Origin: an uncultured Eubacteriales bacterium
GTDB taxonomy: Bacteria > Bacillota_A > Clostridia > Peptostreptococcales > Anaerovoracaceae
DNA length: 5,586 nucleotides
NCBI GenBank assembly: GCA_902774195.1
Contig: CACYHM010000206.1
Span: forward strand, 1-5,586
Direction: 5' to 3'
Positions 5,279-5,586 of the stretch are shown here, in pieces. A program made the position numbers and the translations under genes. The notes beneath the pieces were generated by a model that saw only the letters and a list, made by a program, of their open reading frames with translations, made no database searches and was not told where the DNA came from. How positions within the stretch are numbered: position 1 is the stretch's first letter; every line of letters starts with the position of its first letter.

Positions 5279-5407
5279 TTTCCGGGGCTGACGCAAACGA
5301 AAAGAGCGGCATCCGCTGGCGCAAGGGCGGACACTCGGGCCGTTCATCTCGACCCTTTGCGGTGTATGCATTTGATGACGCTGAGACTCGTGCGGGCAGC
5401 CCGGAAA
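5279..5407 (-). ncRNA. Structured leader RNA candidate, copy L4 (before the RadC-like gene)
   Basis: The outer stem pairs 5279-5289 with AGCCCGGAAA (5398-5407), 10 bp with one bulge. The central stem pairs CGCAAGGG (5320-5327) with CCCTTTGCG (5353-5361), with one bulged base. The inner part holds CGG/CCG pairing and an unpaired one-sided segment near 5343-5352. A side hairpin AGCGG-CAT-CCGCT (5305-5317) stands where GGCC-TTC-GGCC stands in L2 and L3. An alternative hairpin CCCGG/CCGGG (5269-5273 with 5282-5286) competes with the outer stem. The sequence is largely unlike L2 and L3, while the layout is the same. It lies 35 nt before the ATG at 5243. Confidence 0.55.
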
Positions 5408-5586
5408 GATGGCTACAGATCCATTAGGAGCAGCTTGGATATAAGGGTGCTTCTGATACCGCTGAAAAGGGATATACTTTTCTATACCTATGATGTTGGG
5501 GTCAAAAGCCCCATAGTTTGATCAATGCATTTGCACTTTGAAAACTTCATAGAACAGCTAAATTTCAAGTGGTTGAGGCCTGTATA
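5408..5586. other. Non-coding right end, AT-rich, with a diverged inverted repeat
   Basis: I see no gene here. The base composition becomes more AT-rich than the rest. CCGCTGAA (5459-5466) and TAAGGGT (5442-5448) echo tags at 1895-1910 and 3284-3337. CACTTTGAAA (5534-5543) and TTTCAAGTG (5563-5571) are an inverted repeat with one bulged base. The promoter of the RadC-like unit should lie here, but no -35/-10 pair with good spacing is clear. Confidence 0.4.

Noticed and set aside
5244..5324. N-terminal extension of the RadC-like protein to a start at 5324
   Set aside because: The extra 27 residues do not resemble the family, run through the leader and its alternative hairpin, and a good ribosome site stands before 5243 instead.
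1739..5407. CRISPR array or integron-type gene cassettes as an explanation for the repeated spacers
   Set aside because: There are no short regular repeats with unique spacers, no Cas gene, no integrase, and no attC-type core sites. The repeats are leader-sized and lie ahead of genes, not behind them.
1739..5407. Assigning the leaders to a named riboswitch, ribozyme or known ncRNA family
   Set aside because: I compared remembered cores (hammerhead, HDV-like, twister, c-di-GMP, T-box) and found no match. Other families known from Clostridia elements cannot be excluded without a covariance search.
5430..5586. A sigma-70 promoter using TTGACC and TATAGA on the minus strand near the right end
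   Set aside because: The spacing is about 13 bp, too short for a standard promoter, and no better pair was found.

Overview
The window looks like an accessory (plasmid, integrative-element or phage-like) segment from a Clostridia-type Firmicute, probably Lachnospiraceae or a relative. This rests on gene content: a DUF5688-like protein, a YdbC/PC4-like ssDNA-binding protein, an ArdC-like protein with a zincin motif and a short RadC/JAB protein, a set typical of large mobile elements in gut and rumen Clostridia. Strong AGGAGG-type ribosome binding sites agree. The species cannot be told from the sequence.

All five convincing genes lie on the minus strand. From right to left (transcription order) they are: a RadC-like JAB protein (4791-5243), an ArdC-like antirestriction/zincin protein (3456-4268), a DUF5688-like protein (2127-3017), a YdbC-like PC4 protein (1455-1682), and a secreted transglutaminase-like protein with a BspA-type leucine-rich-repeat tail, cut by the left edge (1-1316). 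The last is open at the window end and is easily missed in a closed-ORF scan. No plus-strand gene is convincing.

The genes are not packed as an operon. Each of the four element-type genes has 260-520 bp in front of it, and three of them end at a clear intrinsic terminator hairpin; YdbC ends at a hairpin without a T-run. The spacers carry a recurring, structured leader RNA candidate at 1739-1861, 3075-3215, 4321-4467 and 5279-5407. Each copy begins about 35-57 nt upstream of the start codon of its gene. It combines an outer closing stem, a central AAAGGG/CCCTTT stem with a one-sided bulge and a variable apical hairpin, and, in three of four copies, a small side hairpin. The primary sequences differ while the stems are kept, including compensatory changes. 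Two copies (before the DUF5688-like and ArdC-like genes) are also close nucleotide relatives. Further shared tags lie upstream: a GGGTGGGA tag between short inverted repeats, a 19-nt identical block, a GATYTATGGG box and a TAAGGGTCGGGA box. My reading, which is inference, is that these four genes are separate transcription units that share one leader architecture and may be controlled together in trans. The transglutaminase gene has no such leader and looks like separate cargo.

Other structures include a 67-bp interrupted inverted repeat at 4645-4711 and an intrinsic terminator inside the YdbC 5' region (1867-1892) that could act as an attenuator.
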